64,000 nucleotides of DNA from Paenibacillus massiliensis 2301065 = DSM 16942 (GCF_000377505.1 NZ_KB898188.1:1-64000); one strand, 5' to 3'. Shown: positions 15,429 to 24,384, counted from the stretch's first letter. Translations and numbers: made by a program. The notes: generated by a model not told the origin, from the sequence alone.

Positions 15429-16876
15429 GTCCATTCCCCTTCGCACTTGTATTCGGGAAAATGCATCTGAACCTCAGATACGAGGAAGCTCATCAGATCT
15501 GACAGTAGATAATAAGGCACACTGAGCGATGCCTCGCTCCGCTGGAAGCTGAGCATCATCACCTGCTTGCCTTGCTCGGAACGCACATTATCACTCATGA
15601 ATGGGTTCAATGCGTAGGTACGTGTCAAGCCGCGATGCCCTTCCTCATGTTCGGCGTTGCCCATGTCAACACTCCGAATGCCTTGGCTGACTTTACTGTC
15701 GTCCATGGAGCCTCCACGGTCTGCTGAGGCATTCACAGACCTGTAGCCCCTGCTATTATTGCTGGACTCTGACACGAATCTTCCCGTAGCTATCCGCTCT
15801 GGTGGAAGAATTCGCACCCCTGTCAGACTCAAGCCTCGGGCAGCCTCGAACGAATTCACGATGCGTGCAATCTCAGCCTTCGCTCGCACCGATACGGCCT
15901 GCTTGCTGGCATAGCGTCCAATGAAGCTGTCCTGCCGCTTGTTCGAGACCATCGGGTAGGTGTACCTGCTGAGGCGCGCAGTCATCGGCTTGGTGACCTT
16001 CAACACCCTCCACAGGCCGGATTTCTCGAGAGGTGTGACAATCGTCAGCTCCTCTGCTGATCTTTTCACATAACGGATATCCTCCGCCGCCGCATGAATC
16101 AGATAGCCATGCTCTGTACCCGTCTTACGCAAGGACAGCACGTGCTCAAAGTTCACCCGATCCATGGCTGGAACCGGAAAACCCGTATTCTTCAGCTCCA
16201 GGCGCTCAATATTCCACAATGGAATGAGGTCAAGCCGTTTATACGGTTCGTAATCTCCCAGCGAGACGAGAATCTCCCGAATCTCCTCATGTGGAGAGGG
16301 CTCTCCTTCTCCGCCAATCAGTATGCAATCCACAAATTTGTAGGCATAGGGGTGATGAATGGTCTTCCAGGGGATCCCGTTTTGCAGGAAGATATGGTAC
16401 AGGTTCTCGATCTCTGTCACATAATCCACATTGCGCTTCAGCTTGATGGCGAGGGGGTAACGCCCCTCATCCGTAATCAGCGTTCCTTCAAACGTCACAT
16501 TACTGTCCAGCAGCTCCTGAATCCGTTCGGTCTCCAGCTCCAGAAATACACTGAATAGACGTAGCTCGCCGCCTTCCCGCACGACGGAGGCCACACCGCT
16601 AATGTCTAGCTGCCGCGGCTCTGCATCTGCCGGAAGCACCGGATAGAGGAATTCGTGAATCGGATCGTAGTCTTCGCGGGAGCTAAGCGATACATGGATA
16701 TCGAATTTCTCCTCCGTATTCTCCAATTCCTCGAAGACTCGCTCCTCCAGCTTGCGAATCATCTCCTCCTGATACTCCACGAGATGCAGGAACACGCCAC
16801 TCATCATATCCTTGAGCAGACGACGCTGCTCCAAATCCTCCATCTTGCCAAGTCGCTCCTGTACCAGCTCCTTCAC
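15425..16876 (-). CDS. putative baseplate wedge protein
   Basis: A 483-residue protein not assignable by eye. It opens with a long coiled-coil-like helix (residues 1-55, e.g. LEDLEQRRLLKDMMSGVFLH-type heptads), then beta strands (FDIHVSLSSREDYDPIHEFL, LFSVFLELETERIQELL), and a segment IENLYHIFLQNGIPWKTIHH then YAYKFVDCILIGGEGEP. The middle part repeats short beta pairs like tail baseplate hubs. Residues about 370-420 are low complexity. GTG 16876 has AAAGGAGG at eight bases. Length and operon position between regulators and Hsp70 suggest the role of TssF/TssK-type baseplate subunits. Confidence 0.55.
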   Translation of the reverse strand: MKELVQERLGKMEDLEQRRLLKDMMSGVFLHLVEYQEEMIRKLEERVFEELENTEEKFDIHVSLSSREDYDPIHEFLYPVLPADAEPRQLDISGVASVVREGGELRLFSVFLELETERIQELLDSNVTFEGTLITDEGRYPLAIKLKRNVDYVTEIENLYHIFLQNGIPWKTIHHPYAYKFVDCILIGGEGEPSPHEEIREILVSLGDYEPYKRLDLIPLWNIERLELKNTGFPVPAMDRVNFEHVLSLRKTGTEHGYLIHAAAEDIRYVKRSAEELTIVTPLEKSGLWRVLKVTKPMTARLSRYTYPMVSNKRQDSFIGRYASKQAVSVRAKAEIARIVNSFEAARGLSLTGVRILPPERIATGRFVSESSNNSRGYRSVNASADRGGSMDDSKVSQGIRSVDMGNAEHEEGHRGLTRTYALNPFMSDNVRSEQGKQVMMLSFQRSEASLSVPYYLLSDLMSFLVSEVQMHFPEYKCEGEWT

Positions 16877-16933
16877 CCGATAGGCCTCCTTTCGTAATTA
16901 AAGATTGTACAGGCGCTTCGCCTCTGCAGATGA

Positions 16934-18709
16934 CTAATTATCCACAGCAGCTTGATTGTCCGAAGCCGCCTGCTTGCCACCTGTTTCCCCCGTACCCGTG
17001 GTTCCAGAATTGCCCGAATCGCTCTGGGCCCCAGACGTCTGACTCGTTCCCGTATGAGCAGGACCGGTACTGGCAGCAGATGCAGCCTGTGCTCCCAAGT
17101 CCTGTGACCCGGCTCCCGGACTTGCCGCTGCATCGAGCCCAGCTCCTGCATCCATAGACATGGCCTGACTTGCAGCACTGGCCTTGTCCTCGGCCTTGGC
17201 AATACTGCGCTCCATCGCCAGCACACTTTCTAGCTTGCCAATCTCCTGATAGATTTCCTGCGCCTTTGCGTAGGCATCCACCGCTCCTGCATAGTCCTCG
17301 GACTTCAACAGCCGCTCGGCCCTGGCCTCCAGCTTGCCCGCCTGAATCTCCTTGACCTCCTGATTGATTGCCTTCAGCTTACCCTCCGTATCGGCGAGCT
17401 TCGTCTGCAGCTCCTTCTGCGCCGCCGTATACTCCGTCTCCGTAGCTGCAAGATTCGCTTGCTGGTATAGCTCAAGTGCCTCCTGATAGCTGCCGCCCTG
17501 GAATTTCAGGTCGGCTTCCTTCTGCAGCGCTGCTACCTTGGCGAAGCCATCCAACTGGTCAATCTTCTTTTGAATGTCCTCGCCTTGAAATGGTGGATAC
17601 AGGGCCGAATCCTTCAAGGCTTTTTCATAGCTCGACTTGGCCTTCTCGAAATCCCCATCTGCTGCATATTCATCTCCGTCCACCAGTGTCTGCGAGACCT
17701 TCTGCTCTTTGCCATACAGATTTCTGTGTACCTTGTCATTAATCTTGATCGCCGCATTTCGGGCTTCACTATAGGATTTGACTGCCTTCAAATAATCGCC
17801 GTTGCGAGCGTATTCATCACCCTGAAGAGCAGACTCAACCATATCCTCCAGCGCCTGGGCCTTCTGCGCAGCCTGTCTGATCGCCATATATGTAGCACCA
17901 CCACCCAGGAGCAAGAGGACGACGAGCGCAATGGCAATTCGTTTGATCAGCTTACGCACATCCCGTTTCTTTTCCTGAAATACTTTATTAACGTAGATCG
18001 CTGCCGCTGTATAGTTGTTGACCACCCGCTGCTGCTTGCTCAGCAGTACCTCCTCCAGGGTGTCGGTCATTTCTGTCGCATCCTTTGATTGCTCAAGCGC
18101 TCCCAGCATTTCTGCCAGTTCTACGCCCTCCCACATCCCTGGTGTAGCTAACAGAAGCACATCCCCGTCAGCTAGCTGTGACTTCTTGGAGAAGGTGCCG
18201 TGAATTCGCCCCGGCTTACCCACATATTCCAGCAGATTGCCACGCTCCTCATGCGTGCTGGTTGCTTCCTCCGGGATGCGTCCATCATCAGCCATCGACT
18301 GGGCCAGACTATGATCCTTACTGCGAAAATTCAAGCGTCCTGCACGAAAATGGTACAATCGCACATGACCGCAGGAGACGTAGACCATTTTGTTGTAATT
18401 GGTAACAATCATCAGCAGACTGGTCTTCAATCGAACTCTCCGGCTCTCGAATTGCAGCCATTCCTGGGCCTCCTGCAGAGCACGAGCCATACGCCGCCGT
18501 GACATGGAGGGCTTCTCCATGAAGTTCTCCAGCATCGTCTTGACTGCCATCTCGGCGCTTCGCAGCTCCTGATCCGAGTCAAGTCCATCAGCCAGCACGT
18601 AGCAGGCCATATCATCCAGCTCGATATAGGCAAAATAATCTCGGTTATCCAGATATGAGCCAGCCTCGGATACGAAGGCGGTCTGAAAATCACTGTTCTC
18701 CTTGCGCAT
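16934..18709 (-). CDS. membrane pseudo-PP2C protein with TPR-like repeats
   Basis: A 591-residue protein in three parts. Residues 1-245 have the PP2C fold (CYVLADGLDSDQELRSAEMA, VYVSCGHVRLYHFRAGRL, DGDVLLLATPGMWEGVELAE), but catalytic positions are altered: GDSR is CGHVR, the SDG motif is TPG, and the last DN is NN, so it should be a poor or dead phosphatase. A membrane helix follows at about 255-275 (RIAIALVVLLLLGGGATYM). The outer part holds four TPR-like units (GDEYARNGDYLKAVKSYSEA and similar), then a Ser/Gly/Thr/Ala-rich disordered end. It could sense or scaffold at the cell surface, passing the signal inward to the active PP2C and FHA proteins. Confidence 0.75.
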   Translation of the reverse strand: MRKENSDFQTAFVSEAGSYLDNRDYFAYIELDDMACYVLADGLDSDQELRSAEMAVKTMLENFMEKPSMSRRRMARALQEAQEWLQFESRRVRLKTSLLMIVTNYNKMVYVSCGHVRLYHFRAGRLNFRSKDHSLAQSMADDGRIPEEATSTHEERGNLLEYVGKPGRIHGTFSKKSQLADGDVLLLATPGMWEGVELAEMLGALEQSKDATEMTDTLEEVLLSKQQRVVNNYTAAAIYVNKVFQEKKRDVRKLIKRIAIALVVLLLLGGGATYMAIRQAAQKAQALEDMVESALQGDEYARNGDYLKAVKSYSEARNAAIKINDKVHRNLYGKEQKVSQTLVDGDEYAADGDFEKAKSSYEKALKDSALYPPFQGEDIQKKIDQLDGFAKVAALQKEADLKFQGGSYQEALELYQQANLAATETEYTAAQKELQTKLADTEGKLKAINQEVKEIQAGKLEARAERLLKSEDYAGAVDAYAKAQEIYQEIGKLESVLAMERSIAKAEDKASAASQAMSMDAGAGLDAAASPGAGSQDLGAQAASAASTGPAHTGTSQTSGAQSDSGNSGTTGTGETGGKQAASDNQAAVDN

Positions 18710-18818
18710 GTATACCTCCGTCTTTCAGCTCAGCATTGCATCATCTTAAGCGAGCATCCATGAGAATGGATTGGAGCCCCCAGTCGAATAGATGCAAAAT
18801 GCTCACCTAGCTGTCTCT

Positions 18819-19679
18819 TCATCCACCACTTAGCAGAATGACCGTAGCATTATCTTGATGCTTCAGCCCCTTGCGGTGTACAGCCTCAATGATCTGCTCC
18901 GCGCTGTCCTGCGGTGGTAACCCCTTACGCATAATTGTCTCTAGCTCAATTTCCGTTAACGCTTCATGAATGCCATCGCTACATACCAGCACATGATCAC
19001 CTGGGAGGAGCTCCAGCGGTGTATCCGCAATCTCCATACTGCTGAATCCCTCATACCCCAAATAGTTGATGAGATGGTAACGGACCGGGCTGTCCTTTGC
19101 TTCCTCAGCTGTCATTTGTCCAGCCAGCACCTTCTCTTCCAGCAGCACCTCAGCTGTATGCTTGGAATTGACAGGTACGAACTCCCCGTTCCGGTAAATG
19201 GTAATCATGCTGTCACCCACTGCACCGTAATACAGCCTGTTCCCGACCAGTACCACGACAGCAAGCGTTGTGCCACCCCCTTGACCATTCAGCTGCTGCA
19301 AGATATTGCGATTCACGACCCCTGCAGTCCGATCAAGATAGGTTATGATCTCCTCCGGTCTTGTCACCTTGGCGTATTCTTTCATGAATGTGGTCACCGC
19401 GAGCGTGCTCGACATACGGCCATTCGCCATGCCACTGATTCCATCAGCGACAAGCGCCAGCGTGCCTACCGGGGTGGTCATGCTGGCAAAGTAATCGTCC
19501 TGCTCGCTCCGACTGCCGATCGTCTGGCCATTCCCGATCTGTACGCCACTCTCCTCGGCTGGAGGCATCTGCTTCGGCCTGCTTCGCGCTATGCTCCAGC
19601 GCAGCAGCAGCAGTACCAGAATCAGCACGCCTGCAATCAGAACCACGGTATATGGACTTAATCCCTGCAATTCCTGCAC
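18819..19679 (-). CDS. membrane-anchored PP2C-type Ser/Thr phosphatase
   Basis: A 286-residue protein: one membrane helix near residues 9-28 (VVLIAGVLILVLLLLRW), a short linker and a complete PP2C domain with the metal-binding aspartates in place (ALVADGISGMANGRM, YYGAVGDSMITIYRNG, VLVCSDGIHEALTEIELE, DNATVILLSGG). It removes phosphate from Ser/Thr residues and should oppose the kinase at 26996-27901. The start is GTG 19679. Located between the second FHA gene and the pseudo-PP2C gene; the grouping mirrors the PpkA/PppA/Fha phospho-switch known to control some proteobacterial type VI systems. Confidence 0.88.
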   Translation of the reverse strand: MQELQGLSPYTVVLIAGVLILVLLLLRWSIARSRPKQMPPAEESGVQIGNGQTIGSRSEQDDYFASMTTPVGTLALVADGISGMANGRMSSTLAVTTFMKEYAKVTRPEEIITYLDRTAGVVNRNILQQLNGQGGGTTLAVVVLVGNRLYYGAVGDSMITIYRNGEFVPVNSKHTAEVLLEEKVLAGQMTAEEAKDSPVRYHLINYLGYEGFSSMEIADTPLELLPGDHVLVCSDGIHEALTEIELETIMRKGLPPQDSAEQIIEAVHRKGLKHQDNATVILLSGG

Positions 19680-19694
19680 GATCTCACTTCCGTC

Positions 19695-20219
19695 CTAATT
19701 GTTGTTCTCCCATTCAAAATGAGGGCCGCAGAGCGGAATGAATATGAATTTGCTTCGCCCAAGCTGAATGACATCATAGGCGGCTAGCTCTGCCGGAGAG
19801 TAGACCGCTTCGTTGTTGTGATAAGCCAGCCCCGAGGAATCTCCCGGCAGCAGGTAGAAATTGCGTTTCTTGGGATCGTAGACGATCACGGCATGATTTT
19901 TGCGGGAAATGGTATTGTCACCAATGACGCGGATGTGCATTTCCTCTGCCCGGCCGATGAAATTCTTCTCAGCCATAATCCGGTAATCCTGACCGATCTG
20001 AGCACCTTCTATACATACCAGCCAGCCTGTGACCGGGTGAATGCCCACCGTCTCGCCAAGATATGGCATCGTCTTGTCTTCTCCACCAGGGGCACCCTGA
20101 TTTTGGCGCAATGGCTCGGCTGGAGGTGCCTGATTCACCACCGAATTGCAGTAAGGGCACGTGGTTCCATGCTTGCGTGTGCTGAACATGTGTCCGTTGG
20201 GGCATCTTGTCAAACTCAT
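19695..20219 (-). CDS. zinc-ribbon FHA domain protein
   Basis: A 174-residue protein: an N-terminal zinc ribbon (CPNGHMFSTRKHGTTCPYCN, two CxxC-type pairs) then a linker and an FHA domain with GR at residue about 88, NTISRKNHAVIVYDPKKR and DSSGLAYHNNE in the loops that bind phosphothreonine. The terminal NG-T motif is altered (SGLAYHNNEAV), so binding strength is uncertain. It probably recognises a phosphorylated partner made by the cluster's kinase. Ends 16 bases before the PP2C gene. Confidence 0.82.
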   Translation of the reverse strand: MSLTRCPNGHMFSTRKHGTTCPYCNSVVNQAPPAEPLRQNQGAPGGEDKTMPYLGETVGIHPVTGWLVCIEGAQIGQDYRIMAEKNFIGRAEEMHIRVIGDNTISRKNHAVIVYDPKKRNFYLLPGDSSGLAYHNNEAVYSPAELAAYDVIQLGRSKFIFIPLCGPHFEWENNN

Positions 20220-20255
20220 CTTCGTATCCTGCTCCTGTCTATCTCAGATATGTGT

Positions 20256-20798
20256 TTACTTGATCAATAAGCGGGTATTCGCGATGAACAGCAGATCACC
20301 AGGGTGGATGGCCCGTGGCTCTCCACTCTCCAGCTTATCTGTCAGACTGCTGTTGGCCTCGCGTAGTCCTGTACCGTTTGCCGAATCGGTATCCTCAACG
20401 AACCATTTTTCACCCACCCGGTTTAATACGGCATGCTCACTGCTGATCAGCGAGGCATACTCACTGTCTGACAGATCAATATCCACTTCGCTGCTGGCGT
20501 GTATCTTTCCGATCAATAATGCGGTCTCGCCCTGGATATACCACTCCTTGACGGGCTCCCCCTCATCGTCCAACTGTACGAGCTTGGAGACTACCCGCTT
20601 CTCGGGCTTGGGGGCAGGTACTACTGTAACCATACTACCTACGAGATAGACTAGCGTGCAGAGTATGGCACCGGTAGCCACCCCGATCTTGAGACCAACA
20701 TAGCCTGATCTGAAAAAGGTATAAAACGTTACAGCTGCCAGCAGAACGAACACAGCGATATCTAGTCCTATAATCCATCTGCTCCTGCTTGCTTGCAC
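20256..20798 (-). CDS. membrane FHA domain protein
   Basis: A 180-residue protein with two N-terminal membrane helices (about 9-30 and 36-60: IIGLDIAVFVLLAAVTFYTF; ATGAILCTLVYLVGSMVTV) and a cytoplasmic FHA domain (LLIGKIHASSEVDI, ISSEHAVLNRVGEKWFVEDT, DSANGTGLREANSSL). Gly-Lys replaces Gly-Arg at the first motif but the S..H and NGT motifs are kept. GTG 20798 has GGAGG nine bases upstream. It may tether the phosphorylated factor, or the baseplate itself, to the membrane in place of the TssJLM complex. Confidence 0.85.
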   Translation of the reverse strand: MQASRSRWIIGLDIAVFVLLAAVTFYTFFRSGYVGLKIGVATGAILCTLVYLVGSMVTVVPAPKPEKRVVSKLVQLDDEGEPVKEWYIQGETALLIGKIHASSEVDIDLSDSEYASLISSEHAVLNRVGEKWFVEDTDSANGTGLREANSSLTDKLESGEPRAIHPGDLLFIANTRLLIK

Positions 20799-20947
20799 TG
20801 ATTGTTTCCTCCATCTCTACTGAGCTCATCGACAGCTTCCCCTAAGTCCCAGCGCTGCTTCAACGTCGCTTCAGTTGCTACACTATCGCTGTACCATCAG
20901 CCCGGTGCTATGGATATTAGCCTTGCATCGGGATCAGGCACCGCCTG

Positions 20948-21376
20948 CTATCGTTTACCAAAATAGCGGTTGAACAGGTCGGATACATCCATCGGGTTCG
21001 CTTCCTTTTTGGGAGCCTTCTTGCCCGGAGTACCCTCACCTGTCTTCGGATGGAAGCCGAAGAAGCGTTCAAAATCCGCCTGCATATTTCCAGGGTTAAA
21101 ATCCGGCGCCTTCGTCCGACTATCCGTCCTCGATCCTGCCTTCTCCTCACGTTCCTGGTGTGAGCTACCCTTGAGCTTGGCATCGTATGCCTGCCGCGAA
21201 GCTTCGTCACGCAAGGTCTCATAGGCCTCGTGTATCTGCTTGAACCTGCGGGCCGCTTCCGGGCTTCCCTGATTGGTATCCGGATGATAGCGCTTGGCCA
21301 ACTGACGGTAGGCCTTCTTGATCTCCGCCGCCGAAGCACCCCGGCTGACACCGAGCAGCTCATAGTAATTGTCCAT
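20948..21376 (-). CDS. J-domain (DnaJ-like) co-chaperone
   Basis: A 142-residue protein: a complete N-terminal J domain ([36 protein letters not shown] with the HPD motif at about 33-35) and a basic tail with two short related motifs (FERFFGFHP and LFNRYFGKR). It lacks the Gly/Phe and zinc-finger regions of DnaJ, so it is a specialised J protein that should stimulate a cognate Hsp70, most simply the one at 12053-14695. It follows the tube gene by 108 bases with a strong hairpin in the gap. Confidence 0.9.
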   Translation of the reverse strand: MDNYYELLGVSRGASAAEIKKAYRQLAKRYHPDTNQGSPEAARRFKQIHEAYETLRDEASRQAYDAKLKGSSHQEREEKAGSRTDSRTKAPDFNPGNMQADFERFFGFHPKTGEGTPGKKAPKKEANPMDVSDLFNRYFGKR

Positions 21377-21432
21377 ATGAATTGTCTACTCCCTCTCTGT
21401 CATTGGTCATCATGCTGTATACTCGGCAATAC

Positions 21433-21462
21433 AACATGAGAGGCCTTGCGGCCTCTCATGTT
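21433..21462 (-). terminator. 13-base-stem hairpin between tube gene and J-domain gene
   Basis: AACATGAGAGGCC pairs perfectly with GGCCTCTCATGTT around a TTGC loop. On the minus strand TTGTATTG follows, a weak U-tract. It may act as a partial terminator or 3'-end stabiliser that keeps sheath and tube transcripts more abundant than the downstream genes. Confidence 0.55.
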
Positions 21463-21484
21463 ATCGCCTTCCGGCTGAGCTTGC

Positions 21485-21910
21485 TTATACCGGATAACCG
21501 CCGTCAATGGTTGCCAGCTCGGTTTTGTCCTTCTTCTGTTTGATGTACAGTGAGAAGGTACCTACACCCTCTTCATCTCCGAAGCTTTCGTTGTAGTCTA
21601 CAACGAATGCATTCGGGAAGTAGATTTTACGAACCACTTGGTCCGCAGCGATGACTTCCAGCGTAGCTTTACGGTAGCAATCTGCCTTCTCGGCAGGAAC
21701 GAGCGACCACAAGGCCAGCTTCATCGTATCGTCTGCACTGTCACCGTCTGTAGCTGTGATGATCTTGCCGCTGATGCGCAGCGTAGAGCCGACATCTGTG
21801 GAACGGGCGTTGGAATCATCTGGTGTGTCTGTGTCATAGACAACGGTCTTGATGTTGTCCAAGCCCAGCTCAATTGTTTCTTGACCTTCAACCTTCAATC
21901 TGAATCCCAT
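21485..21910 (-). CDS. Hcp-like tube protein
   Basis: A 141-residue beta-rich protein starting MGFRLKVEGQETIELGLDNI. Length, strand-rich sequence and gene position right after the sheath fit the inner-tube subunit of contractile systems (Hcp or phage gp19). It has YRKATLEVIAADQVVRKIYF, then FVVDYNESFGDEEGVGTFSL and YIKQKKDKTELATIDGGY, similar in type to the 'v..y.e.......f.l.i....' endings of tail tube proteins. ATG 21910 has AAGGAGG eight bases upstream; an earlier in-frame start at 22030 overlaps the sheath stop and lacks support. Classification relies on context and fold-like pattern. Confidence 0.75.
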   Translation of the reverse strand: MGFRLKVEGQETIELGLDNIKTVVYDTDTPDDSNARSTDVGSTLRISGKIITATDGDSADDTMKLALWSLVPAEKADCYRKATLEVIAADQVVRKIYFPNAFVVDYNESFGDEEGVGTFSLYIKQKKDKTELATIDGGYPV

Positions 21911-21975
21911 GTGTTTGGCCTCCTTGATTCTCTTCGTTAAATGGATGTGAGCGGAAGGACCGCTCGATTTATGTA

Positions 21976-22005
21976 TAAAGGCAAGCCGTGATAGCATTGC
22001 CTTTA
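21976..22005 (-). other. hairpin between sheath and tube genes
   Basis: TAAAGGCAA pairs with TTGCCTTTA around a 12-base loop in the 116-base gap after the sheath gene; a second small hairpin (GAGCGG/CCGCTC) lies at 21948-21964. No T-run, so an mRNA-processing or stability role is more likely than termination. Confidence 0.4.
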
Positions 22006-22026
22006 ACACCTTGGTTAAGGTACGGA

Positions 22027-24195
22027 TCATGCTCTAACAGCGCTGGTCCCCTTCGTAATCATGACCTCCAGGTTCTTCACGTTACCGTTGAAGACCAGGT
22101 CGATGTGGCATAGATTGCTCTTCTCATCAATCACGAAGCTCATATCGTCTCCGTCCTGAATGATCGAGTTCACCGAACCGCGGTTCGACAGCCACTTGCT
22201 CTTCTGACTACTCGGATTGTTGCTGAAGAAGCGGACGATATTCTCATGCTTGAAATCACCAGTCTGATAGCGCAGAATCCGCTCTATATACGTGCTGACC
22301 AGTGTTTTGTAGAGAGAATCGAAGCCGTCCTCGGACAGCGCCATGCTTCTGGCCTTATAGACCGTAATACGACGGATATCCTTATCCTGCAGCTGAGCAT
22401 TCTCCGAGGAGAATACGAAGCCAAAGTTCTTGCGGTTGATCGCATCCTTAATGCTGTTCGTGAAGCCTGTGATCTCCTTCGCCATGGTCGTTACGGTACG
22501 TAGACTGTTGTCTCCTGCTTCAATATCGAAGCGAACGCCAGGGAAGTTCTTGTTCACGGTTCTGAAGGATTCTCGCAGATACTCCGGACACTGATAAGCA
22601 GCGACAAGACCTGCAGCCACATAGGCAGCACCGACATAGACGCCTTCAATCCACAGCTTCAGAATGTCCTCTTTCTCCTTGGACAGGGTGACGCCTGTAT
22701 CCGTCTGCATCATTTTGCTATCAATGATGACCCCCGATTTATCCTTCGGAATAATCGTGAAGTTCGGTACACACGGAATGGCGAACTCACTGTATTCCCG
22801 GCGCACCAGCGGGGCGCACTTGTCAATGTAGCGTTCGATGCCCGAGGTGGCCATGCTGTTGAACGTGGTGTCCTCACCCGACTCGAAGTTGAAGAACATC
22901 TGAATTTTGTATTCCTGAACGACCTGCATCAGCATCGACAGCGTCTCCATCGAGTAGCCTCCGGTCTTGACGACCTTCTCATTACCCTTGAAGCGCTCAC
23001 GAGATACCTTCACCTTGCCGATGGATTCCATCTCGATCGAAGGTACAATACCGAACCAGATCGTGTCGGAGAAGTCATTCTTGGAGTTAACGGTATTCAG
23101 ATAAGTCTCCAGACGCGGAATATTGCTGCTCTTGACCAGCATATCTGGCTTGTTATTCGCGATAAGCATCGCAGGGAGCATCCCTTTGTTCTTGGTTGCA
23201 TATTGGTCGAAGAACATCTTCACACCGAGTATCTTCTCTACCAACGGCTTAACGGCTTTGACAAAATCATCCTTGGCATTTTTGTAGAACTCCAGGTACG
23301 TATTGTAATTCTGTACCTCGATGGCCGTATCGACCTTGTTCTGCACCGCAGGTAACGGTACAAAAGTGCGCACGACCAGATCCTTCACATAGTCGGATGG
23401 CGTCTCGGTAATCGAGCTATAGTCATCTGCGAATACTTCAGTCAATCCATTAGTTCCGTTCTCATCCAGCAGCATCAGTTCGGTGCTGTCTGCCTTCGGC
23501 GCCTCCACGATCTTCAGCTCGCCGCCCTCACCAATGGTCAGGACGCCAATCTGAATGGCTTCACCGCTATTGTCCTCCTGCGCTCCACCAAGGAGCAGCC
23601 GGGTCTTGATATCCTCAATGGCCAGCGGAAGCATAGCCATGACATTGTTGTAATTCTGACTGGCTTCCTCGAACATACCGTTCAGCTTATCGCCCATATC
23701 CAGCTTCTTCGGGTCACCATCGTCCAGCTGCTCATATTGTCCGTACAGATAATGGATCTCCTTGCGGACCTGACGGATATCGTCCATGACCTTTTTCGGG
23801 GAGATCATATCGAGCAGATTCTCGAACTTGAAATCTACGTTCGTAATGCCCTGACTACGTTTCGTATCAATCAGGGTGAACAGCATTTTCAGGAAATCAT
23901 TACTCTGATTGACCCGAATCTCCGAGATGCTATCCTCGTCAATCCCCTCCGGCTTTTTAAGCGTATACACAACCTTCTGATTGGCAGCATTAAAAAATGA
24001 GTATACCGTCGGCGAGAACTTGTCCAAAAATTCATCAAAGCTACGGACCAGGAGGTGCTCGTTAATTTCTTTAATCTTGTCATCACTTAAGCTGTCAATG
24101 CCCTTTACATCCCCGACGATCGTAATCAAATCCAGTTTCTCTGGATTAATTTCCTCAAATAGCATCGTTCGGTTCGTTTGATAGATAATCTCCAT
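22027..24195 (-). CDS. contractile sheath protein, apparent TssB-TssC fusion
   Basis: A 722-residue protein. Residues 20-125 follow the TssB pattern (LDLITIVGDVKGIDSL, LLVRSFDEFLDKFSPTVYSF, VNQSNDFLKMLFTLIDTKRS), and the rest resembles TssC: long helices, EFAIPCVPNFTIIPK, GVYVGAAYVAAGLVAAYQCP, a late helix with LVSTYIERILRYQTGDFKH, and the final strand ICHIDLVF-type region ending NLEVMITKGTSAVRA. The total length is about that of TssB plus TssC. It is the first gene of the operon, with a strong promoter about 190 bases upstream. The ribosome site before ATG 24195 is weak. Function: forms the contracting sheath around the Hcp tube. Confidence 0.78.
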   Translation of the reverse strand: MEIIYQTNRTMLFEEINPEKLDLITIVGDVKGIDSLSDDKIKEINEHLLVRSFDEFLDKFSPTVYSFFNAANQKVVYTLKKPEGIDEDSISEIRVNQSNDFLKMLFTLIDTKRSQGITNVDFKFENLLDMISPKKVMDDIRQVRKEIHYLYGQYEQLDDGDPKKLDMGDKLNGMFEEASQNYNNVMAMLPLAIEDIKTRLLLGGAQEDNSGEAIQIGVLTIGEGGELKIVEAPKADSTELMLLDENGTNGLTEVFADDYSSITETPSDYVKDLVVRTFVPLPAVQNKVDTAIEVQNYNTYLEFYKNAKDDFVKAVKPLVEKILGVKMFFDQYATKNKGMLPAMLIANNKPDMLVKSSNIPRLETYLNTVNSKNDFSDTIWFGIVPSIEMESIGKVKVSRERFKGNEKVVKTGGYSMETLSMLMQVVQEYKIQMFFNFESGEDTTFNSMATSGIERYIDKCAPLVRREYSEFAIPCVPNFTIIPKDKSGVIIDSKMMQTDTGVTLSKEKEDILKLWIEGVYVGAAYVAAGLVAAYQCPEYLRESFRTVNKNFPGVRFDIEAGDNSLRTVTTMAKEITGFTNSIKDAINRKNFGFVFSSENAQLQDKDIRRITVYKARSMALSEDGFDSLYKTLVSTYIERILRYQTGDFKHENIVRFFSNNPSSQKSKWLSNRGSVNSIIQDGDDMSFVIDEKSNLCHIDLVFNGNVKNLEVMITKGTSAVRA

Positions 24196-24384
24196 AAGCA
24201 GTCGGCAATCTGGCTAGTCCAACCCTCAGGTCCTAATAGGCAGGGCCTGACCTGTGGTCTGTCTTGCGCCGTCATGCCTCCTCCCCTCTCTGTGATTTCA
24301 TAGAAAAGCTGGCCGAAGGTCCTTAACACTAGTAAGTAAAACCTACCAATCCTTCCATTCCAGTTTCTTCCTCGTGTGAAACGT

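Noticed and set aside
3525..21910. Complete prophage
   Set aside because: No capsid, portal, terminase, holin, integrase or tail tape measure is present; kinase/FHA/PP2C/Hsp70 genes fit a secretion-type apparatus instead.
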